A stretch of 64,000 nt of DNA, taken from Microbacterium atlanticum. Its GTDB lineage: Bacteria; Actinomycetota; Actinomycetes; Actinomycetales; Microbacteriaceae. The stretch is taken from NCBI RefSeq assembly GCF_015277815.1, contig NZ_CP063813.1:1736001-1800000 (forward strand), in the 5' to 3' direction. The notes beneath the pieces are model-generated. The model searched no databases. It was not told where the DNA came from and worked only from the letters and a program-made list of their open reading frames with translations. Positions 56,384 through 64,000 of this stretch are shown here, piece by piece. The position numbers and the translations under genes are program-made. The stretch's first letter is position 1. Every line of letters starts with the position of its first letter.

Positions 56384-58633
56384 ATGACCGAGACCGTTCC
56401 CCCCGCCCAGTCCTCGTCGCTGCGGCGACTGGTGCCGCGGATCTTCTCCCGGTCGGCTCGGCGCGACGACGTCGAGCAGCTCCTTCGGACGGTCCGCACG
56501 CACCACCCGAAGGGCGATCTGTCGATCGTCGAGCGCGCATACTCCGTCGCCGAGGCGGCGCACTCCGGTCAGGCGCGGCAGAGCGGCGAGCCGTACATCA
56601 CGCACCCGCTCGCCGTGGCGCAGATCCTCGCCGACCTCGGTCTCGGTCCCCGCGCGATCGCCGCCGCCCTTCTCCACGACACGGTCGAGGACACCGAGTA
56701 CTCCCTCGACATGCTCACCAGCGAGTTCGGCGACGAGGTCGCCATGCTCGTCGACGGGGTCACCAAGCTCGACAAGGTCAAGTACGGCGAGAGCGCCCAG
56801 GCCGAGACGGTCCGCAAGATGATCGTCGCGATGTCCCGCGACATCCGCGTCCTGCTCATCAAGCTCGCCGACCGGCTGCACAACGCCCGCACGTGGGGCT
56901 TCGTCCCGCCCGAGAAGGCCCGCAAGAAGGCCACCGAGACGCTCGAGATCTACGCACCCCTCGCGCATCGACTCGGCATCCAGGCGATCAAGTCGGAGCT
57001 CGAGGACCTGTCGTTCGCGGTGCTGCACCCGAAGCTGTACGCCGAGATCGACAGCCTGGTCAAGCAGCGCACCCCGCAGCGCGAGCAGTACGTGCAGAAC
57101 GTCATCGCGGCCGTCGACAGCGACCTCCGCGAGCTGCGGATCCGGGGCCGTGTGATGGGCCGGCCGAAGCAGCTGTACTCGGTGTACCAGAAGATGGTCG
57201 TGCGCGGTCGCGAGTTCGACGACATCTACGACCTCATCGGCATCCGCGTCCTCGTCGGGAGCGTGCGCGACTGCTACGCCGTCCTCGGGGCGATCCACGC
57301 CCGCTGGACGCCGCTGTCCGGCCGCTTCAAGGACTACATCGCGACGCCGAAGTTCAACCTCTACCAGTCGCTGCACACCACGGTCATCGGTCCGGGCGGC
57401 CGCACCGTCGAGATCCAGATCCGCACGCACGAGATGCATCAGCAGGCGGAGTACGGCGTCGCGGCGCACTGGAAGTACAAGGAGCAGATGAACGGCGGCA
57501 AGACGGACGCCAAGTCCGTCGACACCGACATGGCCTGGCTCGCGCACATCTCGGACTGGCAGGCCGAGACCGCCGACCCGGGGGAGTTCCTCGACTCGCT
57601 GCGCTTCGAGATCGGCGCCAAGGAGGTCTACGTCTTCACGCCGAAGGGCCGCGTGATCGGCCTCCCGGCCGGCGCGACCCCGGTCGACTTCGCCTACGCG
57701 GTCCACACCGAGGTCGGCCATCGGACCATGGGCGCGAAGGTGAACGGGCGCCTCATGCCGCTGGAGTCGCAGCTGAAGAGCGGCGACGTCGTCGAGGTCT
57801 TCACCTCGAAGAATCCCGACGCCGGGCCGAGCCAGGACTGGCTGGGCTTCGTCAAGAGCACGCGTGCGCGCAACAAGATCCGGGGCTGGTTCACCAAGGA
57901 GCGCCGCGAGGAGGCGATCGAGCAGGGCAAGGAATCGATCGCGCGTGCGATGCGCCGCCAGAACCTGCCGCTGCAGCGTCTGATGAGCCAGGACTCGTTC
58001 GCCGAGGTCGCCCATCAGCTGCGCTACGAGGACGTTTCGGCCCTGTACGCGGCCGTCGGCGAAGGCCACGTCTCGACGCAGTCCGTGATCGAGAAGGTCA
58101 CTGCGCTCGTCGCGGCCAACGACACCACCACCGGCCCGATCGACCTCCCCGTGGTGGGCCGCGCCCGCGCGCCCCGCGACGGCGACTCCGGCATCCTCGT
58201 CCGAGGAGCACCTGACATCCTGGTGAAGCTCGCGAAATGCTGCACCCCGGTGCCCGGCGACGAGGTCGTCGGCTTCGTGACGCGGGGGAGCGGAGTCTCG
58301 GTGCACCGCGCGGACTGCACGAACGTCAAGTCGCTGATGGAGGACCCGGAGCGTCTGATCGACGTCGAGTGGGCGCCGACGACCAAGAGCGTCTTCCTGG
58401 TGCAGATCCAGGTCGAAGCGCTGGACCGCTCGGGACTCCTCAGCGACGTCACCCGCGTCCTCAGCGAGCACCACGTCAACATCCTGTCGGCGACGGTCTC
58501 GACGTCGAACGACCGGCTGGCCCTCAGCCGATTCGTGTTCGAGATGGGAGACATCGTCCATCTCGACCGTGTGCTGAACGCGGTGAGACGCATCGACGCG
58601 GTCTACGACGTGTATCGCGTCACGTCCTCCTGA
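56384..58633 (+). CDS. rel: Bifunctional (p)ppGpp synthetase/hydrolase Rel
   Basis: This ribosome-associated stringent-response enzyme makes and degrades (p)ppGpp. The 749-residue protein has the HD hydrolase with His98-Asp99 in [11 protein letters not shown] and the synthetase with [36 protein letters not shown] and VEIQIRT. A TGS domain ([16 protein letters not shown]) follows, then a cysteine-containing zinc-finger-like region ([16 protein letters not shown]) and a C-terminal ACT domain. Both catalytic halves look intact. Its last 31 bases overlap the converging AbiEi-like gene. Confidence 0.95.
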   Translation: MTETVPPAQSSSLRRLVPRIFSRSARRDDVEQLLRTVRTHHPKGDLSIVERAYSVAEAAHSGQARQSGEPYITHPLAVAQILADLGLGPRAIAAALLHDTVEDTEYSLDMLTSEFGDEVAMLVDGVTKLDKVKYGESAQAETVRKMIVAMSRDIRVLLIKLADRLHNARTWGFVPPEKARKKATETLEIYAPLAHRLGIQAIKSELEDLSFAVLHPKLYAEIDSLVKQRTPQREQYVQNVIAAVDSDLRELRIRGRVMGRPKQLYSVYQKMVVRGREFDDIYDLIGIRVLVGSVRDCYAVLGAIHARWTPLSGRFKDYIATPKFNLYQSLHTTVIGPGGRTVEIQIRTHEMHQQAEYGVAAHWKYKEQMNGGKTDAKSVDTDMAWLAHISDWQAETADPGEFLDSLRFEIGAKEVYVFTPKGRVIGLPAGATPVDFAYAVHTEVGHRTMGAKVNGRLMPLESQLKSGDVVEVFTSKNPDAGPSQDWLGFVKSTRARNKIRGWFTKERREEAIEQGKESIARAMRRQNLPLQRLMSQDSFAEVAHQLRYEDVSALYAAVGEGHVSTQSVIEKVTALVAANDTTTGPIDLPVVGRARAPRDGDSGILVRGAPDILVKLAKCCTPVPGDEVVGFVTRGSGVSVHRADCTNVKSLMEDPERLIDVEWAPTTKSVFLVQIQVEALDRSGLLSDVTRVLSEHHVNILSATVSTSNDRLALSRFVFEMGDIVHLDRVLNAVRRIDAVYDVYRVTSS

Positions 58634-59166
58634 GCCGCCGCGATCCGCTGGAGAACCGCCAGCGCCGCCCGCTTGTAGGGCAGCGAGCCGGCCTGGAGGC
58701 GGCCGACGGCGGCGGCGACGAGTCCCGGGACGGCCTCGGCCAGCAGCCGCGCCGCCTCCTCGTGCTGCTCGTCGCCGATCCGGGCGAGGTCGGCCAGCGT
58801 ACGCTCGGGTGTCGTCACGAAGACGCCTCCGACGCGCTGGAGGTCGTCCGGCGTGACGGCGAGGTCGCGGTACACCAGCCGTCGATCGGTGACCAGGTGG
58901 AGCCGCCGCGCCACCGCGCGCTGGACCGTGTGCCGAACGGGCGGCGTCGGGAGGGCGCCGTGGATCCACGCGGCGGTGAGGTGGGTGGCGGCGAGCCTGT
59001 CGCCGAGCATCGGACTCAGCGAGCCGGCTCGCAGAGCCGCGGTCTCGATCGCGTCCGCCGGGATGTAGGCCTCGCCGAGCGCCACGAGGTCGCCGTCGAG
59101 GCACGCGGCCGTGAGCTCCGCCCGCGACAGGCGGTCATCGGTGAAGTAGAGGAACGGCGATCCCAT
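58603..59166 (-). CDS. AbiEi-like antitoxin-domain protein
   Basis: A 187-residue protein resembling the AbiEi antitoxin/transcription-regulator group. It has a short winged-helix-like N-terminus ([19 protein letters not shown]), then [33 protein letters not shown] and [15 protein letters not shown], the last being typical of the AbiEi C-terminal domain. No AbiEii toxin gene is adjacent. The 3' end lies inside the end of rel on the other strand. A CACACT hexamer six bases before the ATG may mark a leaderless start. Confidence 0.7.
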   Translation of the reverse strand: MGSPFLYFTDDRLSRAELTAACLDGDLVALGEAYIPADAIETAALRAGSLSPMLGDRLAATHLTAAWIHGALPTPPVRHTVQRAVARRLHLVTDRRLVYRDLAVTPDDLQRVGGVFVTTPERTLADLARIGDEQHEEAARLLAEAVPGLVAAAVGRLQAGSLPYKRAALAVLQRIAAAQEDVTRYTS

Positions 59167-59264
59167 GAGGGAAGTGTGCCGCAGCTCGCTCTGGCGGCGC
59201 GGCGCGCGGTGGCGTCGCTGTGGACAATCGGGCCGGCGTGCGGCGCCGCTGCGGGCGCGGCGGA

Positions 59265-60764
59265 TCAGCCGCCCAGGGCCTTCAGCCAGGAGCGGCGCGC
59301 CTCCAGCGCCTCGGTGGCGTCGGCGATGGCACGCTTGTCACCCGACTTCTTCGCGGCCGCCAGCTCGTCCTCGAGCTTCTCGATCGCGTCGGTGAGCTGC
59401 CGGGTCATGTCGTTGGCGCGCGCCTTCTGCTCGGGGTCGTTGCGCTTCCAGTCGGCATCCTCGCGGGTGCGCAGCGCGTTCTCGACGCGGCGCAGCTCAT
59501 CGTCGAGGGAGCGTTCGGTGTCGCGGGGGAAGATCCGCCCGATCTCGTCCCAGCGACGCTGAATGCCCGTGAGGATCGATCGAGCCTTCGCGATGTCGCG
59601 CTCGTCGCCGACCGCCTTCGCCTCCTCGAGCAGCCCCCGCTTGAGCTCGATCTTCTCGCGCGACGCCTCGGCATCGGCGGCCTCGCGCTCGATCCGCGCG
59701 CCGTAGAGGGCGTCACCGGCGGCCTTGAAGCGCGCCCACAGCGCGTCGTCGACCTTCTTGCCTGCCCTTCCGGCGGTCTTCCACTCATCCAGCAGCTCTC
59801 GGTAGGCGGGAATGCCGTCCTCGCCCTTGGACGACAGCGCCTCGGCCTTCTCGACCAGACGGGTCTTGCGGTCGCGGACGCCCTTGTGCGCCTCGTCGAG
59901 CTCCGCGTAGAAGGCGCGACGGTGCTTGTCGACCGTCGCACGCGCGTCACGGAACCTCTTCCAGAGCTGCTGCGCGGTGGACTTCGGCAGGCGCGGCCCG
60001 CTCTGCTGCTGCGACTGCCACTGCTCGAACAGCGAGTTGAGCTCGGCGGTGGCCTGCTTCCACTGCACCGTCTTGGGGTCGCGCGCGGCCAGGGCCTCGG
60101 CCTTCTCGACGAGCTCGGTGCGCGCCCGGACGGCGTCCTCGACGGCCGCTCGGGCGGCGAGAGCCTCGCTCTCCGACTCCGCCGCGAGCGTCTCGGTGAG
60201 CGCCGCCACGCGGGCGACCAGGCTCGCGAGATCGCCGACCGCGGCGGCGTGCTCGAGCTTGCCGTTGACGGTGCGCGCGGTGGCCCGCAGATCAGACGCC
60301 GAGGCGCCCCCGCGGCGGTGGCGCACCTCCAGGAGCGTCACCTCGCCGGCCAGGTCCGCGTACTTGCGCTCGAAGTAGGCGAGGGCCTCCTCGGCCGAGC
60401 CGTCCGGGTACTGCCCCACAACGCGCCATCCGGTCGCCTCGCGGACCGAGACCGTTCCGTCCTCGTCCACGCGACCCCACGGCTCGTCCGAGGACGGCTC
60501 GGAGGTGGCCTGCGCCGGCTCGGCGCCCGCGGACCCGGCATCCCCAGCCTCGGCCACCGTGGAGCCCTCGGACTCGTCGGCCGACGTGAGGGAGTCGGGA
60601 GGGGTGAGGTCGGTGCCGGCGGGGGCTGCCGCGGCATCCGTCTCCTCGAGACTGCTCTCGCCGGCGTCGGCGGCTTCGGCGGCCGCGGCGGGGTTCTCGT
60701 GTTCTCCGCCGGCGATGTCCTCGGCGGCGTCGGTCTCGGGCTGGAAGTCTGCTGCGGCAGTCAC
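59265..60764 (-). CDS. DUF349 domain protein
   Basis: A 499-residue protein. An acidic N-terminal tail of about 95 residues precedes a DEPWGRVDEDGTVSVRE segment and a long helical part. At least three DUF349 repeats are seen, marked by WQSQQQSGPRLPKSTAQQLWKRF (in part), DEWKTAGRAGKKVDDALWARFKAA (in part) and GIQRRWDEIGRIFPRDTERSL. Coiled coils are expected throughout. Function unknown in actinobacteria. The GTG at 60764 is preferred because GAGG is eight bases upstream; a GTG at 60773 is too close to it. Confidence 0.85.
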   Translation of the reverse strand: MTAAADFQPETDAAEDIAGGEHENPAAAAEAADAGESSLEETDAAAAPAGTDLTPPDSLTSADESEGSTVAEAGDAGSAGAEPAQATSEPSSDEPWGRVDEDGTVSVREATGWRVVGQYPDGSAEEALAYFERKYADLAGEVTLLEVRHRRGGASASDLRATARTVNGKLEHAAAVGDLASLVARVAALTETLAAESESEALAARAAVEDAVRARTELVEKAEALAARDPKTVQWKQATAELNSLFEQWQSQQQSGPRLPKSTAQQLWKRFRDARATVDKHRRAFYAELDEAHKGVRDRKTRLVEKAEALSSKGEDGIPAYRELLDEWKTAGRAGKKVDDALWARFKAAGDALYGARIEREAADAEASREKIELKRGLLEEAKAVGDERDIAKARSILTGIQRRWDEIGRIFPRDTERSLDDELRRVENALRTREDADWKRNDPEQKARANDMTRQLTDAIEKLEDELAAAKKSGDKRAIADATEALEARRSWLKALGG

Positions 60765-60815
60765 GGGATGCACCTCATCGCGGCTCGCGCCGTCTGTAGG
60801 GAGTAGGACGGCTAA

Positions 60816-60821
60816 AGCCTA
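60816..60821 (-). promoter_or_regulatory. -10 element for the DUF349 gene
   Basis: TAGGCT on the minus strand about 50 bases before the GTG at 60764. Confidence 0.4.
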
Positions 60822-60873
60822 GTACGGCGGATGCCGGACTCCGATGGTCTCGCCGGCCCCGACCCGGCTCTCG

Positions 60874-61191
60874 TCAGGACGCGCTGGGGCTGGGGGTGGG
60901 CTCGGACGTGGTCGTGGGCGTCGGCTGCGGTGCGGGCTCGGTCGGCGCGGGCGTGGGTGCCGGCGTCGACGTCGTCGCCGGAGACGGCGCGGGCGCACCC
61001 GGCCCGGCGACGAAGTAGAGCGTCTGTGCGCCGATGAGGACGAGCACGAGAGCGCCGCCGGCGATGCCGGCGACGAGGTTGTCGCGGCGTCGCCGACGGG
61101 CCTGACCCTGATGGAACTCCTGCCGCGCCTGGTACAGCCGCGCGCGCTCCTTCGCCGCACGTGTGCCGCGGTCCTTGCCACCGGTCGCCAC
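60874..61191 (-). CDS. Small single-pass membrane protein with Pro/Thr-rich tail
   Basis: A 105-residue protein. A strongly basic cytoplasmic head (about residues 1-40, ending QARRRRRDN) precedes one hydrophobic helix (IAGGALVLVLIGAQTLYFV). A tail of about 45 residues is made almost only of Pro, Thr, Ala, Ser and Glu. The composition of the tail is typical of a cell-wall-spanning spacer, but no further domain follows. GGAGG lies five bases before the GTG. I do not recognise the family. Confidence 0.7.
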   Translation of the reverse strand: MATGGKDRGTRAAKERARLYQARQEFHQGQARRRRRDNLVAGIAGGALVLVLIGAQTLYFVAGPGAPAPSPATTSTPAPTPAPTEPAPQPTPTTTSEPTPSPSAS

Positions 61192-61366
61192 GGGGACCTC
61201 CTCGTTCGCCTCGTCGCCTGCCGCCCCGCAGGGGAGCGCTGAGTCGTCCGCCTCGGACCGGACCGGCCGTGCGGCACTCGCGGGGCCGCGCCCCGGGCGG
61301 GTTGATCCTACGGGCACCCGCGTCGGGCGCCAAAACGCCGCGGGCCCCGCCGTCGGCGCCCGGGGA

Positions 61367-61372
61367 TAGCCT
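61367..61372 (+). promoter_or_regulatory. -10 element, leaderless rarA
   Basis: TAGCCT followed by exactly six bases and the GTG at 61379. Confidence 0.55.
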
Positions 61373-61378
61373 GGGACG

Positions 61379-62728
61379 GTGACCAGTCCGACCGCGCTCT
61401 TCCAGGGGCTCACCCCCCTCGCGGTCCGCATGCGGCCCACCTCGCTGGACGAGGTGGCGGGGCAGTCGCATCTGCTGCGGGCGGGGTCGCCCCTGGTGAC
61501 GCTCGCCAATCCCGACGCGGCCGCCCGCGCGGCGACCTCCGTCATCCTGTGGGGTCCGCCGGGCACCGGCAAGACGACGCTCGCCCAGGCGATCGCCCGC
61601 TCGTCCGGCCGGCGCTTCGTCGAACTGTCCGCCGTCACGGCGGGAGTGCGGGACGTCCGCGAGGTGATGCAGGAGGCGCTCACCCAGCGCGATCTGTACG
61701 GCCAGTCCACGATCCTCTTCCTCGACGAGATCCACCGGTTCACCAAGGCGCAGCAGGACGCCCTCCTTCCCGGCGTCGAGAACGGCTGGGTGGTCCTGAT
61801 CGCCGCGACGACGGAGAACCCGTCCTTCTCGGTCATCTCGCCGCTGCTGTCACGCTCGCTGCTGCTCACGCTCAAGCCGCTCACCGACGACGACCTGCGC
61901 CTGCTGCTCGATCGCGCGGTGTCCGATCCGCGCGGGCTGTCCGGCGCGGTGGTGCTGGGGGACGAGGCCCGCGATGCGATCGTGCGCCTGGCGTCCGGCG
62001 ACGCCAGGCGTGCCCTGACCGCGCTGGAGGCCGCCGCCTCCCTCGCCGTCCCGGACGAGGACGACGACCAAGACGCCGACGCCGAAGCCCTCGCCGAGAT
62101 CACGGTCGAGCACGTCTCCCAGGCCGTGGACCGGGCGCTCTTGCGCTACGACCGGCAGGGCGACGAGCACTACGACGTCATCAGCGCGTTCATCAAGTCG
62201 ATCCGCGGCTCGGACGTCGATGCCGCCATGCATTACCTCGCCCGCATGGTGGAGGCAGGCGAGGACCCCCGGTTCATCGCCCGCCGCCTGATCATCTCGG
62301 CCGCCGAGGACATCGGGCTGGCCGATCCGCAGGCCCTTCCGATCGCGGTGGCCGCCGCCGACGCGGTGCAGTTGATCGGGATGCCGGAGGGACGCATCCC
62401 GCTGGCGGAGGCGACGGCCTACCTCGCGACGACGGCGAAGTCCAATGCCGCGTATCTCGCGATCGACAAGGCGATCGCGGATGTGCGTGCCGGTGGCTTC
62501 GGGCGCGTGCCGGTGCACCTGCGCGACGCCCACTACCCGGGTGCCAAGCGCCTCGGGCACGGCAAGGGGTATGTCTATCCGCACGACACCGAGATCGGGG
62601 TCTCACCTCAGCAGTACCTGCCCGACGAGCTGCGCGGTCGGCGGTACTACGAGCCCAAAGCGCTCGGTGCCGAGCGCGACGTCCAGGCGCGCCTGGAGAA
62701 GATCCGGCGCATCCTCGACGGCGGATGA
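61379..62728 (+). CDS. rarA: Replication-associated recombination protein RarA
   Basis: An AAA+ ATPase of the RarA/MgsA/WRNIP1 family that acts at stalled forks. The 449-residue protein has RPTSLDEVAGQSHLL, Walker A WGPPGTGKTTLAQ, Walker B ILFLDEIHRFTKAQQDALLP, and sensor 1 LIAATTENPSFSV. The C-terminal tetramerisation domain contains HYDVISAFIKSIRGSD and PVHLRDAHYPGAKRLGHG. The GTG start is leaderless in type. Confidence 0.95.
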   Translation: MTSPTALFQGLTPLAVRMRPTSLDEVAGQSHLLRAGSPLVTLANPDAAARAATSVILWGPPGTGKTTLAQAIARSSGRRFVELSAVTAGVRDVREVMQEALTQRDLYGQSTILFLDEIHRFTKAQQDALLPGVENGWVVLIAATTENPSFSVISPLLSRSLLLTLKPLTDDDLRLLLDRAVSDPRGLSGAVVLGDEARDAIVRLASGDARRALTALEAAASLAVPDEDDDQDADAEALAEITVEHVSQAVDRALLRYDRQGDEHYDVISAFIKSIRGSDVDAAMHYLARMVEAGEDPRFIARRLIISAAEDIGLADPQALPIAVAAADAVQLIGMPEGRIPLAEATAYLATTAKSNAAYLAIDKAIADVRAGGFGRVPVHLRDAHYPGAKRLGHGKGYVYPHDTEIGVSPQQYLPDELRGRRYYEPKALGAERDVQARLEKIRRILDGG

Positions 62729-62731
62729 CGG

Positions 62732-62771
62732 ATATCCCTCAAAGGTAGATGAATATCCCTCAAGGGGATAT
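62732..62771. promoter_or_regulatory. Operator repeats of the PadR-like gene
   Basis: ATATCCCTCAA occurs at 62732-62742 and 62753-62763, exactly 21 bp (two helix turns) apart. The second copy is part of an inverted repeat, ATATCCC-TCAAG-GGGATAT (62753-62771). The block lies 27 bases before the regulator's ATG and is the probable autoregulatory site. Confidence 0.6.
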
Positions 62772-62797
62772 CCTTGGCGTCGACCCCGGAGGCGCCG

Positions 62798-63334
62798 ATG
62801 CAATTCGTGATCCTCGGCCTGCTGCTCGGCGGGCCGCTGTCGCTGTACGACCTGCAGAAGCGGTTCGCCGCAGGCATCTCGCTGTTCTACAGCGCCAGCT
62901 CCGGCAGCATCCAGCGCGCTCTGCAGCGCCTCGTCACGGACGGCGCCGTGGTCGTCGCCGAGGCCGACGGCAGCCGTCGCGGCCGCAAGGTCCACCGGAT
63001 CACCGACGACGGTCGCGAGCGCTGGCGCGCGTTCATGCTCGCCCCCATCCCGGATGGAACGGATGCGGAGACCACCGTCCTCGCGAAGGTGTTCCTCCTC
63101 GGGCGGCTCGAGGCGCCGGCCGACCGCACCGCCGTGCTCCGCAGCATCCGTGAGCACATCGACAGCTCACGCGCGACGCTGGAGACGCTGGCGGCGGAGG
63201 TGGATGCGCAGGCCGCTGGTCTCGACGACGCCTCACGGCACGTCTTCACGTTCCAGCGCGCGACGCTCGAGTACGGGCTGCGCTCGCACGCGCTGATGCG
63301 CGAGTGGATCGACGACATGGGGGAGTGGCGATGA
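62798..63334 (+). CDS. PadR family transcriptional regulator
   Basis: A 178-residue repressor-type protein. The PadR winged helix is QFVILGLLLGGPLSLYDLQKRF ... GSIQRALQRLVTDGAVVVAEADG (each shown in part), with the wing RRGRKVHRITDDGR. The C-terminal helical dimer part runs from about residue 85. I place the start at the ATG at 62798, which has GGAGG five bases upstream; a TTG 24 bases earlier is possible. The stop overlaps the ATG of a small membrane protein, so the regulator heads an operon and probably controls it. Confidence 0.85.
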   Translation: MQFVILGLLLGGPLSLYDLQKRFAAGISLFYSASSGSIQRALQRLVTDGAVVVAEADGSRRGRKVHRITDDGRERWRAFMLAPIPDGTDAETTVLAKVFLLGRLEAPADRTAVLRSIREHIDSSRATLETLAAEVDAQAAGLDDASRHVFTFQRATLEYGLRSHALMREWIDDMGEWR

Positions 63335-63627
63335 GTCAGAAGCAGCAGGCGAACCGGGCACGCGTGCTCTTCGGCGCAGCCGCGGCCGTCGCCCTCGTCG
63401 TGGCTGTCGTCTTCGCGGGCGTCGGCGACGGGGTCGAGGTCCCCGAGGCGACAGGGCTGCGCGCCGTGGTGATCGAGGGCGGTCACACACTGGTGTGGGT
63501 GCTGTTGGCGATCGCCTTTGCGATCGCGACGGTGCGCGCGAAGTGGAGCCGGCTGTCGAACGTGCTCGCGATCGCAGCCGGGATCACGTACGCCGTCTTC
63601 CTCCTTGCGGTCTTCGTGTGGAGATAG
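63331..63627 (+). CDS. Small membrane protein, three helices
   Basis: A 98-residue protein with three hydrophobic helices (VLFGAAAAVALVVAVVFAGV, TLVWVLLAIAFAIATV, LAIAAGITYAVFLLAVFVW). Family not recognised. The ATG overlaps the stop of the PadR gene. The next membrane protein begins four bases after its stop. Confidence 0.75.
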   Translation: MSQKQQANRARVLFGAAAAVALVVAVVFAGVGDGVEVPEATGLRAVVIEGGHTLVWVLLAIAFAIATVRAKWSRLSNVLAIAAGITYAVFLLAVFVWR

Positions 63628-63631
63628 CCCG

Positions 63632-64000
63632 ATGACCCTCGCGACCGTCGCCGCGCTCGTCGCCTGCCTCATGCTCGCCACCCTCGCCGTCCTGCAGATC
63701 TGCGTGGCAGCAGGCGCTCCGTGGGGACGATTGGTGTGGGGCGGGACGCATCGCGTGCTGCCCCGTCGGCTGCGCGTCGCCAGCACGGCTTCCGTCCTGC
63801 TCTACGCCGGCTTCGCCGCTGTGCTGCTCAGCCGCGCGGACATTCTGCCCGGCAGCGACAGCCTTCTCGTCCGCATCCTGACGTGGGTGCTGTTCGCGTA
63901 CTTCGCCGTCGGGATCGTGATGAACGGCATCTCGCGCAGTCGGGCCGAGCGCGTGACGATGACCCCGGTGTGCGTCGTGCTCGCCGCCGCGGCGCTGGTG
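63632..64000 (+). CDS. Membrane protein, 3' end beyond the window
   Basis: An open frame from the ATG at 63632 to the last base, 123 codons so far. Three helices are clear: VAALVACLMLATLAVLQICV, VASTASVLLYAGFAAVLL and LTWVLFAYFAVGIVMNGI; a fourth begins at the edge. The segment GAPWGRLVWGG after the first helix is distinctive. It follows the small membrane protein by four bases and so is the third gene of the PadR-headed operon. Family not recognised. Confidence 0.75.
   Translation, partial: MTLATVAALVACLMLATLAVLQICVAAGAPWGRLVWGGTHRVLPRRLRVASTASVLLYAGFAAVLLSRADILPGSDSLLVRILTWVLFAYFAVGIVMNGISRSRAERVTMTPVCVVLAAAALV

Noticed and set aside
62774..62797. TTG start for the PadR gene
   Set aside because: It abuts the operator repeats; the ATG at 62798 has GGAGG five bases upstream and fits the family N-terminus.

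Overview
The window is chromosomal DNA of a very high-GC actinobacterium. Gene content and order point to the family Microbacteriaceae, most likely Microbacterium or a close relative. The signs are actinobacteria-specific families (SepH, DUF3000, DUF3093, DUF3159, DUF3710, DUF4193, DUF7455), a separate ParE/ParC topoisomerase, an E2 subunit with two lipoyl domains, and the block thrS-HIT...pdxS-pdxT...yebC-ruvCAB-yajC-secDF-rel, whose order is shared with mycobacteria. I see no insertion sequence, prophage, integrase or CRISPR array. The window is almost entirely core genome with small accessory pieces.

Layout. 1-5.2 kb: end of an unknown protein, then the minus-strand operon pepA-lpdA-sucB. 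5.3-8.5 kb: PAC2 protein, the primary sigma factor, and an F420-ligase-like gene overlapping its end. 8.7-11.5 kb: a sugar-transfer-type ATP-grasp protein divergent from two overlapping genes that each hold half of an alanine racemase active site. 11.5-21.5 kb: DUF7455, topoisomerase IV genes parE and parC tail to tail, a phosphodiesterase, sepH, DUF4193, DUF3093 and dut-DUF3710-DUF3159. 21.6-29.1 kb: aconitase, dxs, pepN. 29.2-34.4 kb (minus): DUF3000 and RNase D, then a beta-oxidation pair. 34.4-40.3 kb: hydrolase, SufE and rhodanese, ZapE, AmtB with GlnR-type boxes, an orphan PemK-like protein. 40.3-42.5 kb: four tRNA genes and a large protein I cannot identify. 42.6-49.8 kb: thrS with a possible Thr-rich leader, HIT protein, vitamin B6 genes pdxY-pdxR divergent from pdxS-pdxT, an EVE-like protein. 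49.9-58.6 kb: yebC, ruvCAB, yajC-secD-secF, bifunctional Rel. 58.6-64 kb: AbiEi-like protein, DUF349 protein, small membrane protein, rarA, and a PadR regulator heading a membrane-protein operon that runs off the window.

The genes serve energy metabolism (E2/E3, aconitase, beta-oxidation), isoprenoid and B6 synthesis, nitrogen uptake, recombination, protein export, translation and the stringent response. A recurrent promoter pattern is visible: a TAnnnT hexamer 6-9 nt before the start codon, too close for any ribosome binding site, indicating leaderless transcripts for at least thirteen starts. The most unusual observations are the split racemase pair, the three-threonine mini-ORF before thrS, the exact palindrome before aconitase, and the unknown protein beside the tRNA cluster.
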